From: Luteibacter jiangsuensis
GTDB lineage: Bacteria > Pseudomonadota > Gammaproteobacteria > Xanthomonadales > Rhodanobacteraceae
Direction: 5' to 3'
Assembly (NCBI RefSeq): GCF_011742555.1
Contig: NZ_JAAQQR010000008.1
Coordinates: 62,001 to 126,000, forward strand
DNA: 64,000 nucleotides
Below, piece by piece: positions 35,667 to 44,516 of this stretch. Made by a program: the position numbers and the translations under genes. Under the pieces are notes generated by a model. It was not told the DNA's origin and did not search any database. It was given only the letters and a program-made list of their open reading frames with translations. The first letter of the stretch is position 1, and each line of letters starts with the position of its first letter.

Positions 35667-36164
35667 ATGAAAACCCGCCGCGTCTACAGCACGGCCGACA
35701 TGGCCCAGGCCCGCCGCGCCCTTGCCGCTGCCCGCGAGGCGGGCGTGCCCGACGAAGACCTGTCGCTGGTCGCCCGGCACGACATCGAGCTGGAGGCCAT
35801 TCCCGAGGACCGCAAGGACGAGCACAGCGATTTCATGCCCGCCGCCGTCCGGGGCGTGGCCCAGGGCGGCGCCACTGGCTTGCTGGCGGGCCTCGTCGCC
35901 ATGGCCATTCCGCCACTTGGCATCACCATCGCCGGCGCCCTTGGCGTCGCGGCCGCCGGTGCCGCCGTAGGTGCCTGGTCGAGTGCCCTCATGGGCGCTG
36001 CCGTGCCCGACCCGGTGCGGCGCAAATTCGAAGGTGAGATCGAGGCCGGCCGGATCCTGGTGGTGGTGGACGTGGAAGATGACGATGCGGATCGTGCCGG
36101 GGCAGCCATTGCGGACGTGGGCGCTGTGCCTTTGCCGTTCGATGAGCCTAGTGCGTTGTCCTGA
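35667..36164 (+). CDS. hypothetical protein with glycine/alanine-rich hydrophobic centre
   Basis: A 165-residue protein not assigned to a characterised family. It has an amphipathic N-terminal domain (TRRVYSTADMAQARRALAAA, then GVPDEDLSLVARHDIELEAI) resembling small ferredoxin-fold domains, a central hydrophobic Gly/Ala-rich stretch (about residues 65-110: GGATGLLAGLVAMAIPPLG) with glycine-zipper spacing, and a C-terminal acidic domain with a beta strand (GRILVVVDVEDDDADRA). The layout recalls general-stress-type membrane-associated proteins of unknown role. GAAGGAG 6 bases before the ATG gives a solid start. It follows the GlxA-type regulator by 68 bases on the same strand, but no shared role is evident. 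Confidence 0.7.
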   Translation: MKTRRVYSTADMAQARRALAAAREAGVPDEDLSLVARHDIELEAIPEDRKDEHSDFMPAAVRGVAQGGATGLLAGLVAMAIPPLGITIAGALGVAAAGAAVGAWSSALMGAAVPDPVRRKFEGEIEAGRILVVVDVEDDDADRAGAAIADVGAVPLPFDEPSALS

Positions 36165-36209
36165 GGCCTGCGCGGAGTGGCCTCACGGCGACTCCGCTTC
36201 GTGGGCTTT

Positions 36210-36232
36210 TCGCCGCTGAAGCGGCTCCCACA
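36210..36232. repeat. half REP element (GTGGGAGCC family)
   Basis: TCGCCGCTGAAGCGGCTCCC with flanking ACA equals one arm of the paired REP elements at 38464, 42324, 49473 and 56465. It lies between two convergent genes. Confidence 0.75.
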
Positions 36233-36238
36233 GGATGG

Positions 36239-36859
36239 CTAGAGTTCGATGATGCCGCGGCGCAGGGCGATGGCCACCGCGTGGGTCCGGTCGTTGGCCT
36301 GAAGCTTCGCCAAGATGCTTTTCATGTGCGCCTTCACCGTTTCCTCGGCGATGCCCAGGGCGCCTGCCACGTCGCGATTGGCCTCGCCACGCGCGACATG
36401 GGTCAGCACCTGCGTCTCGCGCGGCGTGAGTTCGTCGTCGTCGGCGTGGCCGGCCATCTCCTGGGCGATCTCTTCCGGTATGCGCTTCTTGCCGTCCATG
36501 ATCTGCTGGATGGTGGCCAGCATGTCCTTGCGCAGCTCGCTTTTCAGCAGATAACCCTGCGCCCCCGCGCGAAAGGCACGCAGGGCCTGAACGTCGCCCC
36601 GGTAGGTGGTGAGTACCAGGATCCTCGCCTCGGGAAACTCGGAGCGTATGGCCTCGATCGCCGCAATGCCCCCCATGCCCGGCATTTGCAGGTCCATGAG
36701 AGTAAGGTCGGGCAGGTGCTCGCGATAGCGTTCGATGGCTTCCTCGCCGGTGCTCGCTTCGCCGACCAGCTCAAGACCTTCGTATCCCTCGATCACCGCG
36801 GCAATGCCTTCTCTCAGCAAGGGATGGTCGTCGACGGTCAGGATTCGGATGGGCGGCAT
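36239..36859 (-). CDS. NarL/FixJ-type response regulator
   Basis: A 206-residue two-component regulator. The receiver domain (1-120) has acidic residues D10-D11, the phosphorylation site D56 in LTLMDLQMPGMGG, Thr in VLTTYRG and Lys in YLLKSE. A LuxR-type HTH occupies 145-206 (LTPRETQVLTHVARGEANRD, then IAEETVKAHMKSILAKL). Phosphorylation should allow dimerisation and DNA binding. No histidine kinase is adjacent, so this is an orphan response regulator. It diverges from the DUF72 gene over about 100 bases. Confidence 0.92.
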   Translation of the reverse strand: MPPIRILTVDDHPLLREGIAAVIEGYEGLELVGEASTGEEAIERYREHLPDLTLMDLQMPGMGGIAAIEAIRSEFPEARILVLTTYRGDVQALRAFRAGAQGYLLKSELRKDMLATIQQIMDGKKRIPEEIAQEMAGHADDDELTPRETQVLTHVARGEANRDVAGALGIAEETVKAHMKSILAKLQANDRTHAVAIALRRGIIEL

Positions 36860-36957
36860 GGTCGCTGCACGTGAAACTCGGAACGCGAAGTATCGCGCAA
36901 ACTTTCGGTGGCCGCCTTGTACACACTATCCACCTGACCCCTGCGAGCATCGCGACC

Positions 36958-37785
36958 ATGGCGACGAAACGCGTTCGACACCACGAGGCGGCCGGGCATA
37001 TCCGCACCGGCATGGGCGGCTGGGTGTTTCCGCCGTGGCGCGGCGTCTTCTATCCGGACGGCCTGGTGCAGAAGCGCGAGCTGGAATACGCGAGCCGGAA
37101 GGTCGGTGCCATCGAAATCAACGGCACGTACTACCGCGCGCCCGACGCCTCCACGTACGAGAAATGGGCGGCGCAGACCCCGGAAGGCTTCATCTTCTCG
37201 GTCAAGGCGCCCCGCCTCATCGTGCAGGCGCGATCGCTGGCCGGCACCGGACCGCGCATGCGCAGCTTCCTCGACGGCGCGGTGGCGCTGGGTGATCGCC
37301 TGGGCCCGCTGCTGTGGCAGTTCATGCCCGCGCGCAAGTTCGATCCGGACGACGTGGCAGCCTTCCTCGACCTGCTGCCCGAGAAACATGGCGGCATGGC
37401 CCTGCGCCATGCGGTGGAAGTGCGGCATGAGAGCTTCATGGACGGACGGTGGCTGGAACTTGCCAGGGCGCGCGGCGTGGCGACGGTGTTCACCGATTCG
37501 CCGAAGTATCCCTCCCTCGCCGACCTCACCGGACCTTTCGTATACACCCGCCTGATGCGCAGCGAGTCCGACCAGACCACCGGCTATCCGGCCGCCCAGC
37601 TGAAGAAATGGGCGGCGCGCGCCCGTGCCTGGGCGGAAGGCGGCGATCCCGCCGACCTGCCGCACACCGGCGCTGTGTCCCGGAACGGCGAAGCAAAGGA
37701 CGTCTTCATCTATTTCATCTCCGCGGCGAAGGAACGAAACCCCGCCGCCGCGGTCGCACTCGCCAGGCTGGTTGGCAGCGCATAA
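36958..37785 (+). CDS. DUF72 family protein
   Basis: A 275-residue protein of the DUF72 (YecE-like) family, a TIM-barrel related to xylose isomerase-type folds. Typical features are RTGMGGWVFPPWRGVFYP, the EINGTYYRAP motif, FIFSVKAPRLIVQ and the later VEVRHESF and PFVYTRLMR segments. The biochemical activity of the family is not established. Start at ATG 36958 (MATKRVRHHEAAGHIRTG); an ATG at 36871 would add 29 residues without a family match. No signal peptide. It is probably transcribed from the region divergent to the response regulator; the DUF6348 gene follows 28 bases later. Confidence 0.85.
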   Translation: MATKRVRHHEAAGHIRTGMGGWVFPPWRGVFYPDGLVQKRELEYASRKVGAIEINGTYYRAPDASTYEKWAAQTPEGFIFSVKAPRLIVQARSLAGTGPRMRSFLDGAVALGDRLGPLLWQFMPARKFDPDDVAAFLDLLPEKHGGMALRHAVEVRHESFMDGRWLELARARGVATVFTDSPKYPSLADLTGPFVYTRLMRSESDQTTGYPAAQLKKWAARARAWAEGGDPADLPHTGAVSRNGEAKDVFIYFISAAKERNPAAAVALARLVGSA

Positions 37786-37813
37786 TCCCACGTTCCCCAC
37801 GACCGGAAGCTCC

Positions 37814-38461
37814 ATGGACCGTCTCATCGAGAACTACCTCATCGACCTTTTCGCCGACAACAACGTGGCCCTCGAACCCGACGAGGGCTGGCTGCTGACT
37901 GAGGGCGAAGACTTCCCGGCCATCCGTGGCATCTGGCACGAGGGCAAGGACGGCGGCATGGGCCGCCTGGACATCGATGTGGTGCTCGACGAGGAACGCA
38001 CCATCGAGGAAAGCTTCGGTGGCATCGGCGCGGGCAAGGAAGGTTGTCGCGATGCCCTGGACAGTTTCGCGCGTAACGACTTCCACGTGGTGCTCGCCGC
38101 GTGCTGGCATGTCGTGAACGGTCGCAAGCTCGTGGTGCGCGAACTCACGGCCGGCGGGCGCCCGTTCACCGCATACATCGGCGACTTCACGCTACGAGGC
38201 GAGAAGGATGCCCCGATGGAGATCCCCGAAGACGGGCTTTCCGCGCTCGAGGCCGCCATCGCCACGGCACCGCTCACCGCCGACGTGCACTGGATTCGCG
38301 TGTTCTACGGCAACGTGGGCAACGGCAGCACGCAGGTCGAGGTGCTTCTGGACAACGAGCCGTGGGCCGCTGGGCACAAGGCCATTGCGTCGGTCGAGTG
38401 GCCGCAGCACGAGCGCTACTACAGCCTGCGCAATTTCATTGCGCTGGTGCCGGCGGATTGA
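37814..38461 (+). CDS. DUF6348-like hypothetical protein
   Basis: A 215-residue acidic, soluble protein. Recognisable blocks are LIENYLIDLFADNNVALEPD at the start, RLDIDVVLDEERTIEESFGGIG, DALDSFARNDFHVVLAACW and, near the end, WIRVFYGNVGNGSTQVEVLL. This pattern fits the DUF6348 family, whose function is unknown. There is no signal peptide or membrane helix. It follows DUF72 by 28 bases, so both may be co-expressed. A paired REP element begins 3 bases after its stop and may end the transcript. Confidence 0.65.
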   Translation: MDRLIENYLIDLFADNNVALEPDEGWLLTEGEDFPAIRGIWHEGKDGGMGRLDIDVVLDEERTIEESFGGIGAGKEGCRDALDSFARNDFHVVLAACWHVVNGRKLVVRELTAGGRPFTAYIGDFTLRGEKDAPMEIPEDGLSALEAAIATAPLTADVHWIRVFYGNVGNGSTQVEVLLDNEPWAAGHKAIASVEWPQHERYYSLRNFIALVPAD

Positions 38462-38463
38462 AC

Positions 38464-38545
38464 TGTGGGAGCCGCTTCAGCGGCGATCCCGCGGCAGCGG
38501 GCACGCCGTGGCGAGCACCCAATCGCCGCTGAAGCGGCTCCCACA
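38464..38545. repeat. paired REP element (GTGGGAGCC family)
   Basis: Starts TGTGGGAGCCGCTTCAGCGG and ends with the inverted arm CGCTGAAGCGGCTCCCACA, with a second small palindrome CCCGCGGCAGCGGG between. It sits between convergent genes (DUF6348 and PIN). Confidence 0.85.
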
Positions 38546-38564
38546 AAAAGCAAGCGCTGCGCCC

Positions 38565-38978
38565 CTACCTTGTCCACTCCTCGGGCTTCATGATCGCGAA
38601 CAAACCTTCGCGGCGTGTACGGCGGCCGAGCTTCAGCACTTCCGCGTCGCGGGAAAACAGCACCGCCGCGCCCGACGCGGCCGCGAGTTCCAGGAACTTC
38701 TGATCGTCGCGATCGCGGCAGCGCGGCGGTTTTGCCGCCGGCTCCGTAGCCGGCAACACGGTCACCAGCGCATCGAACCGCGCGCTCGCCTCCGCGCGCC
38801 GCACATCGTCCAGCTTCAACAGCGGATAGCCCAGCACCTTCAGCCATTCGTCGCGGCAGTCCGCGCGCGTCACCGCCTGCACCGCGCCCGAAGCCATCGC
38901 CGCGACCAGCGCCGCGGTGCGCGGGTCGGAGAAGACGAAGGCGTCGAGGCAGACGTTGGTGTCGAGAACCACCCGCAT
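38565..38978 (-). CDS. PIN-domain protein (putative toxin, COG1569-like)
   Basis: A 137-residue PIN-fold nuclease-like protein. Acidic metal-binding residues are visible: D6 in MRVVLDTNVCLDAF, the CRDEW segment in the middle, D in CRDRDDQKFLELA and D in LFSRDAEVLKL. Such proteins cleave RNA and often act as toxins of toxin-antitoxin pairs. No antitoxin gene is next to it: the upstream gene, only 4 bases away, encodes a luciferase-like monooxygenase. It may be an orphan or a housekeeping PIN protein. The start is ATG 38978; a longer frame overlaps the monooxygenase gene. Confidence 0.8.
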   Translation of the reverse strand: MRVVLDTNVCLDAFVFSDPRTAALVAAMASGAVQAVTRADCRDEWLKVLGYPLLKLDDVRRAEASARFDALVTVLPATEPAAKPPRCRDRDDQKFLELAAASGAAVLFSRDAEVLKLGRRTRREGLFAIMKPEEWTR

Positions 38979-38982
38979 CGTG

Positions 38983-39978
38983 TCAGGCAGCCAGCTTCGC
39001 GTGCTGTTCGGCCACGAGGGTATAGGAGCGCTTGCGTGCTTCGTGATCAAAGATCTGCGCGGTAATGATGAGTTCGTCGGCAGCCGTGCGGTCGATGAAG
39101 GCAGCCAGGCCTTCGCGTACGGTATCTGCCGAGCCCACCACGGCGCACGAGAGCGCATGGTCCACCTGCGCTTTCTCCATCGGAGTCCATACACCGTCCA
39201 TCGAATTCACGGGCGGGGGCAACTGGCCGGGAGCGCCGCGCCGCAGGTTCCAGAAGGCCTGCTGCTGCGAGGTGAAGAGGCGACGCGCCTCTTCGTCGGT
39301 ATCGGCGGCGACCACATTGATGCCGAGCATCGCATACGGCTTCGCCAGCACGTCCGACGGCCGGAACATCGTGCGGTAGACCTCGAGCGCCTTCATCATG
39401 AGGTCGGGCGCGAAGTGGGACGCGAACGCGAACGGCAGGCCCAGTTCCGCGGCGAGCCGCGCGCTGAAAAGGCTGGAACCGAGCAGCCAGAGGGGCACGT
39501 TGGTGTCCATGCCCGGCACCGCGCGCACGGTCTGGCCAGGCTGCTGGGGCCCGAGGAAAAACTGAAGCTCCTGCACATCGTCGGGGAAACGATCGTCGCT
39601 GGGTCCGAGATCGCGCCGGAGCGCGCGTGCGGTGGCGTAATCGGTGCCCGGTGCGCGCCCCAGCCCCAGATCGATGCGGCCCGGGTACAGCGAGGCCAGC
39701 GTGCCGAACTGCTCGGCGATCACCAGCGGCGCGTGGTTGGGCAGCATGATGCCGCCGGAGCCCACGCGGATCGTCTTCGTGGCTTCCGCGATGTAACCGA
39801 TCACGACGGCCGTGGCCGCGCTGGCGATACCCGTCATGTTGTGGTGCTCGGCCAGCCAGTAGCGGTGGAAGCCCAGTGTCTCGGCATGCATGGCCAGATC
39901 GCGCGAATTGCGCAGGGCGTCGCCGGGCGTGGCACCGCGAACGACGGGGGACAGGTCGAGCACCGAGAACGGAATCAT
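38983..39978 (-). CDS. luciferase-like flavin-dependent monooxygenase (LLM class)
   Basis: A 331-residue TIM-barrel protein of the bacterial luciferase superfamily, close to the YhbW/MsnO8 group. Signature segments are SVLDLSPV at the start, [41 protein letters not shown] and [16 protein letters not shown]. It would use reduced flavin and O2 with an unknown organic substrate. The PIN gene starts 4 bases after its stop and is likely co-translated. It diverges from the pirin gene over 166 bases, which hold an inverted repeat that may be an operator for both. Confidence 0.88.
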   Translation of the reverse strand: MIPFSVLDLSPVVRGATPGDALRNSRDLAMHAETLGFHRYWLAEHHNMTGIASAATAVVIGYIAEATKTIRVGSGGIMLPNHAPLVIAEQFGTLASLYPGRIDLGLGRAPGTDYATARALRRDLGPSDDRFPDDVQELQFFLGPQQPGQTVRAVPGMDTNVPLWLLGSSLFSARLAAELGLPFAFASHFAPDLMMKALEVYRTMFRPSDVLAKPYAMLGINVVAADTDEEARRLFTSQQQAFWNLRRGAPGQLPPPVNSMDGVWTPMEKAQVDHALSCAVVGSADTVREGLAAFIDRTAADELIITAQIFDHEARKRSYTLVAEQHAKLAA

Positions 39979-40012
39979 CCGGAAGCACCTCAATGGGGGT
40001 GGCGGAAAACCG

Positions 40013-40036
40013 CCGATCCGTCCCACATGGGATCGG
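40013..40036. promoter_or_regulatory. inverted repeat CCGATCC/GGATCGG in divergent promoter region
   Basis: Perfect 7-base arms with a 10-base spacer lie between the divergent monooxygenase (start 39978) and pirin (start 40145) genes. Position and symmetry fit an operator or a short hairpin. No regulator gene is adjacent. Confidence 0.45.
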
Positions 40037-40144
40037 TGCATGTAGGAAACAATGCGTTCCGGTGAGCGATGCTCCACGGACGATGGAGAGGAGGAAAATA
40101 CACCCATCCACTCATCCAGTCCGGTAACTCCGGGGGAGCAACAC

Positions 40145-40846
40145 ATGATCGACGTCCGCCGTTTCGAAAGCCTGGGCGGTGCCAACCACGGTTGGCTCGA
40201 TGCCAAGCACCACTTTTCGTTTGCTTCCTACCACGATCCGAAGCGTATGGGCTGGGGCGCGCTGCGCGTCTGGAACGACGACACCATCGCCGCCGGCACC
40301 GGCTTTCCGCCGCATCCGCACTCGGACATGGAAATCATCACCTACGTTCGCGAAGGCGCGATCACCCACGAGGACAGCCTGGGCAACAAGGGCCGCACCG
40401 AGGCGGGCGACGTGCAGGTGATGAGCGCCGGTACCGGCATCCGTCACGCCGAGTACAACGCCGAGCCGGAAGCGACGCGGATCTTCCAGATCTGGATCAT
40501 TCCGGACGGCGAACGCAAGGCGCCGTCGTGGGGCACCCGCCCGTTTCCGAAGGGCGAGCGTTCCGGCCGTTTCGTGACCCTCGCCAGCGGTATCGCCGGC
40601 GACGACGACGCCCTGCCGATCCGTACCGATGCACGCGTGCTCGGCGCCAGCGTGAAGGCCGGCGAGACAGTGGAATACACGCTCGCCCCGGGTCGCTACG
40701 CGTACATGGTGCCGGCCGCCGGTTCGGTCGAAGTGAACGGCATCGCGCTCGGCAAGGGCGACGGTGCGGCGATCCGCGACGAAACGACGCTGCGCGTCAC
40801 CGCCGCGACCGACGCCGAACTGGTGCTGGTCGACACCGCCGCCTGA
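40145..40846 (+). CDS. pirin family protein (bicupin)
   Basis: A 233-residue bicupin. The metal-binding motif is [15 protein letters not shown] with a later HAEYN, giving the His/His/His/Glu set of the N-terminal cupin; [12 protein letters not shown]-type spacing ([15 protein letters not shown]) is typical. Homologues such as E. coli YhhW have quercetin dioxygenase activity in vitro; the natural role is not firmly known and pirins may also regulate metabolism. GGGGGAG 6 bases before the ATG supports the start. It is divergent from the luciferase-like monooxygenase gene, a common arrangement of redox genes. Confidence 0.9.
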   Translation: MIDVRRFESLGGANHGWLDAKHHFSFASYHDPKRMGWGALRVWNDDTIAAGTGFPPHPHSDMEIITYVREGAITHEDSLGNKGRTEAGDVQVMSAGTGIRHAEYNAEPEATRIFQIWIIPDGERKAPSWGTRPFPKGERSGRFVTLASGIAGDDDALPIRTDARVLGASVKAGETVEYTLAPGRYAYMVPAAGSVEVNGIALGKGDGAAIRDETTLRVTAATDAELVLVDTAA

Positions 40847-40881
40847 TGGCGCGGCGGTAAGCCAGGGGTATGCTGTGGGTC

Positions 40882-42315
40882 ATGACGACCCACGGCACTC
40901 CCCTCGACAACCCCATCCTCGACACCGACAGCTACAAGGCCAGTCATTGGCTGCAATACCCGCCCGGCACCGACGCCACGTTCTTTTACGTGGAGTCGCG
41001 CGGCGGCACCTACGAAAGCACGGTGTTCTTCGGCCTGCAGGCCATCCTGAAGTCGCGTCTCGGCCGCCCCGTTACCCATGCGCATGTGGACGAGGCGCGC
41101 GACTTCTTCGCCGCCCATGGCGAGCCGTTCAACGAAGACGGCTGGCGGCACATCGTCGAAGCCCATGGCGGCCGCCTGCCCGTGCGCATCCGAGCCGTTC
41201 CCGAGGGAAGCGTGGTGCCGACGCACCAGGCGCTGGTGACGATCGAATCGACCGATCCCGCGGCTTACTGGCTTCCTTCCTATCTGGAAACGCTCCTGCT
41301 CCGGCTCTGGTACCCGGTGACGGTGTCCAGCATCAGCTGGCAGGCACGACGCACGATACTCCACTACCTCGAGCGCTCGTCCGACGACCCCGCCGGACAG
41401 ATCCCGTTCAAGCTGCACGACTTCGGTGCGCGTGGTGTGTCCAGCGCGGAGTCGGCCGGACTCGGCGGCATGGCGCACCTGGTGAACTTCCTGGGCACCG
41501 ATACGGTGTCGGGCGTGCTTGCCGCCCGCGCCTATTACGGCGAACCGATGGCAGGTTTTTCCATACCCGCCGCCGAGCACAGCACCATCACCAGCTGGGG
41601 CAGGGAGCACGAGGTAGACGCGTACCGAAACATGCTGAAGCGGTTCGCCCGGCCGGGTTCGCTGGTCGCGGTGGTGTCGGACAGTTACGACATCTTCCAC
41701 GCCATTTCCGAGCACTGGGGCAAGACGCTCCGCGACGAAGTCATCGCGTCGGGTGCCACGGTGGTGGTTCGCCCGGATTCCGGCGATCCGGTGGAGGTGG
41801 TACACCGTTGCGTGAGCCTGCTCAACGATGCCTTCGGCAGTACGGTGAACGGCAAGGGCTACCGCGTGCTCAACCATGTGCGGGTGATCCAGGGCGACGG
41901 GGTCAACCCGGAAAGCATCCGCGCCATCCTCGAGCGCATCACCTGCGCCGGCTACTCGGCCGACAACCTCGCCTTCGGCATGGGCGGCGCGTTACTGCAG
42001 AAGCTCACGCGCGACACGCAGAAGTTCGCGCTGAAATGCTCCGCGGCACGCATCGACGGGCATTGGCGCGACGTATGGAAGGATCCGGTGACGGATCAGG
42101 GCAAGCTTTCCAAGCGGGGCCGCATGACCTTGCTGCGCCATCGCGAGTACGGCAGCTACCGCACCGTGCCTCTCCCCGACGACGCCGTGTCGCTGCCGGT
42201 CGAGGCGATCGACCCGGGCTGGGAAGAAGCGATGGTCACCGTGTGGGAAAACGGCGAACTGATACGCGACTGGTCGTTCGCGGAAATCCGCGAGCGGGCC
42301 GCCGCCGGCCGTTGA
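40882..42315 (+). CDS. nicotinamide phosphoribosyltransferase (NAMPT/NadV)
   Basis: A 477-residue enzyme joining nicotinamide and PRPP to form NMN in NAD salvage. It matches NAMPT throughout: LDTDSYKASHWLQYPPGT near the start, FYVESRGG, FKLHDFGARGVSSAESAG, the PRPP-binding VVVRPDSGDPVEVV and FGMGGALLQKLTRDTQKFA. No NMN adenylyltransferase gene is adjacent. ATG 40882 is preferred; ATG 40870 has AGGGG only one base away, too close to work well. It follows pirin by 35 bases and may share its transcript. A REP element follows its stop. Confidence 0.93.
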   Translation: MTTHGTPLDNPILDTDSYKASHWLQYPPGTDATFFYVESRGGTYESTVFFGLQAILKSRLGRPVTHAHVDEARDFFAAHGEPFNEDGWRHIVEAHGGRLPVRIRAVPEGSVVPTHQALVTIESTDPAAYWLPSYLETLLLRLWYPVTVSSISWQARRTILHYLERSSDDPAGQIPFKLHDFGARGVSSAESAGLGGMAHLVNFLGTDTVSGVLAARAYYGEPMAGFSIPAAEHSTITSWGREHEVDAYRNMLKRFARPGSLVAVVSDSYDIFHAISEHWGKTLRDEVIASGATVVVRPDSGDPVEVVHRCVSLLNDAFGSTVNGKGYRVLNHVRVIQGDGVNPESIRAILERITCAGYSADNLAFGMGGALLQKLTRDTQKFALKCSAARIDGHWRDVWKDPVTDQGKLSKRGRMTLLRHREYGSYRTVPLPDDAVSLPVEAIDPGWEEAMVTVWENGELIRDWSFAEIRERAAAGR

Positions 42316-42323
42316 AGCAACTT

Positions 42324-42406
42324 TGTGGGAGCCGGCTATGCCGGCGATCCCGCGGCAGCGGGCAGGCCTGCCGCTAGCACCCATCGCGGCTGAAGCGGCT
42401 CCCACA
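42324..42406. repeat. paired REP element (GTGGGAGCC family)
   Basis: Starts TGTGGGAGCCGGCTATGCCG and ends GCTGAAGCGGCTCCCACA with CCCGCGGCAGCGGG between. The two arms differ in their loop halves (CCGGCTATGCCGG versus GCGGCTGAAGCGGC), as in the array near 49.6 kb. It lies between convergent genes. Confidence 0.85.
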
Positions 42407-42442
42407 AAGTTTCGCCGCTTGCAGCGACATGCATCCCCGGTT

Positions 42443-44386
42443 TCAACCAGCCGGTTTGCGCTTCATCAACCCATGCGTGAACAGGTACGCCGCGGTCTGG
42501 TAATACGTGATGGCGGCCTTCGCATCCACCGGGTCCGGATGGTCCACCGGGGTGGCATCGCCGGTGCTGCGTTCGGGCAGCATCTGCTTCACCGGCATGC
42601 GCGGCACCAGCGACGTGAGGCGGTCGCCGTGGAGGTAACCCAGCTCCTGGTATGTGCTCAGGAACGCGCGCTCGCGGCCCGGCTCGAGACGGAACAGGTC
42701 GTAACCGTAGAAGCGCGAGGTATAGCTGAATCCGAGCATGCCCAGCAGCGTCGGCGGGATATCGATCTGGCTCATCAGGCGATCCACGCGCCCGGGCTGC
42801 ACGTGCTTCGGCGAATAGATGAAGAGCGGGATGTGATAGCGGTCTACAGGAAGGCTGGTCTTGCCCGCGCTGGTGGCGCAGTGATCGGCAGTGATCACGA
42901 AGATCGTGTCGTCGAACCAGGGCTTCGTGGACGCGCGCTTCAGAAAGTCCGCGATCGCCCAGTCGGTGTATTGCACGGCGGCACGGCGCGAGCCCTGGGG
43001 CAGCTTCACGCGTCCCTCCGGGAACGTGAACGGCCGGTGGTTCGAGGTGGTCATCACGTGGCCGAAGTACGGCTTGCCCTTCGCGTAGGCATCGTCCATG
43101 CGCTTCATGACCAGCGTGAAGAGATCTTCGTCGGCCACACCCCATACGTTCTCCGCATGGATGTCCTTGTCGGCAATGGCGTTGCGATCGACCGCCGTGT
43201 AGCCATTGCTCGCGAAGAAGTGGTTCATGTTGTCGAAGTAACCGTAGCCCCCGTAGAGGAACTCGGACTCGTAACCCTTCGCGTTGAACACGTCGGCGAG
43301 CGACCAGAGGTTCTCGTTGTTCGGACGCTTCACGATCGATTCGCCGGGTGTCGGCGGTACCGACAGGGCCAACGCTTCCAGGCCGCGAACGGTGCGCGTG
43401 CCGTTCGCGTAAAGCTGGGTGAAGAACAGGCTCTTCGCCGCCAATGCGTCGAGGTTCGGCATCAGGTGCTTGTGCTTGCTGACGTCGAGCCCTTCCACGT
43501 AGTCGCCGGACAGACTCTCGACGCTGATCAGCACCACATTGAGTTTTTTCTCGGGACGGTCCGCCACGATGTTGCGCGTGATGTCCTGCGGGTCGTCGCT
43601 GGTAAAGGTGGCGTCGGGCGTCTTCAGCAGGCCGCGCAGGTTCGCGAACGCCTGGTCGTCGGGCAGGGTGGGATAGTACTTCGCGTAATCGAGTTCGTTC
43701 TCGCGGAAGGCGGCGAAGAACTGGTAGATGCCGTTACCGGCCAGTTCGTTCACGTAGTTGTTGCTGGAGCGGTCTTTCATCGCACCGGTCACGGCGAAGC
43801 TCACCGCCACGGTAAGCACGAGCCAGACCCCCACCACGGCGGTGCGTCCCAGGAAGCGGGAGCCCTCGTCGCGCGGCGCCAGCACGCGGCGGCTCAGCAC
43901 CATGACGACGAAGGCGGCGACCAGCAGCAGCGCCGTCCACGTGGCGATCGGGTAGGACTCGCGGATGTTGCCCACCACCTCATGCGTATAGACCAGGTAG
44001 TCCACGGCGATGAAGTTGAAGCGCGCGCTGAACTCGCCCCAGAACACCAGTTCCGCCGCGCCGAGGTAGAGCACCGCGAACGCCAGCACGGCGCACAGCG
44101 CAAAGACGCCACGGTGGCCCCACTGCGAAAGGTACGCCCGGCGGGGCAGCAGCCACAGCACCAGCACCAGCGGCCAGGCGAAATAGATATACGTGACCAG
44201 GTCGTAGCCGAATCCGACCGCGAACAGGTACAGGTACGAGCCGATGTCGGCGGGCACCTCGTGGCGCGTCTTGATCAGCAGGATCAGACGGACGAGGGAG
44301 GCAACACCGACGAAGACGGCACCGAACCAGAGCAGGGGCCTGAAGCGCTGACGGAGGGTGCGCAGGGCCGGATGGGCAAGAGACAT
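42443..44386 (-). CDS. LTA synthase family / sulfatase-fold membrane phosphotransferase
   Basis: A 647-residue inner-membrane enzyme with about five N-terminal TM helices (residues 15-210) and a periplasmic sulfatase-fold domain. Catalytic features are VVLISVESLSGDYVEG (metal-binding Glu), the nucleophile region YANGTRTVRGLEALAL, and FVITADHCAT near the end. In Gram-negatives such proteins are phosphoglycerol transferases acting on osmoregulated glucans (OpgB-like) or modify lipids or glycans; true lipoteichoic acid is not expected here. The substrate remains open. It is divergent from mprF, also an envelope-charge gene, across 130 bases. Confidence 0.85.
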   Translation of the reverse strand: MSLAHPALRTLRQRFRPLLWFGAVFVGVASLVRLILLIKTRHEVPADIGSYLYLFAVGFGYDLVTYIYFAWPLVLVLWLLPRRAYLSQWGHRGVFALCAVLAFAVLYLGAAELVFWGEFSARFNFIAVDYLVYTHEVVGNIRESYPIATWTALLLVAAFVVMVLSRRVLAPRDEGSRFLGRTAVVGVWLVLTVAVSFAVTGAMKDRSSNNYVNELAGNGIYQFFAAFRENELDYAKYYPTLPDDQAFANLRGLLKTPDATFTSDDPQDITRNIVADRPEKKLNVVLISVESLSGDYVEGLDVSKHKHLMPNLDALAAKSLFFTQLYANGTRTVRGLEALALSVPPTPGESIVKRPNNENLWSLADVFNAKGYESEFLYGGYGYFDNMNHFFASNGYTAVDRNAIADKDIHAENVWGVADEDLFTLVMKRMDDAYAKGKPYFGHVMTTSNHRPFTFPEGRVKLPQGSRRAAVQYTDWAIADFLKRASTKPWFDDTIFVITADHCATSAGKTSLPVDRYHIPLFIYSPKHVQPGRVDRLMSQIDIPPTLLGMLGFSYTSRFYGYDLFRLEPGRERAFLSTYQELGYLHGDRLTSLVPRMPVKQMLPERSTGDATPVDHPDPVDAKAAITYYQTAAYLFTHGLMKRKPAG

Positions 44387-44516
44387 GGAACCTCGCTGGC
44401 AGGCCGGCGCGGAATAAGCGCGGCAGTTCGCAGGGTATTAAGGACCGCTTACACTGGGCTTTCCTTTTGCTTAGCTCAACCTTTCGTCCGGCGGGCCGCG
44501 CTGTGGCGGGGGCAAA

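Noticed and set aside
36165-36238. Possible terminator between hypothetical gene and response regulator
   Set aside because: Only a half REP and no T tract; kept as repeat, not terminator.
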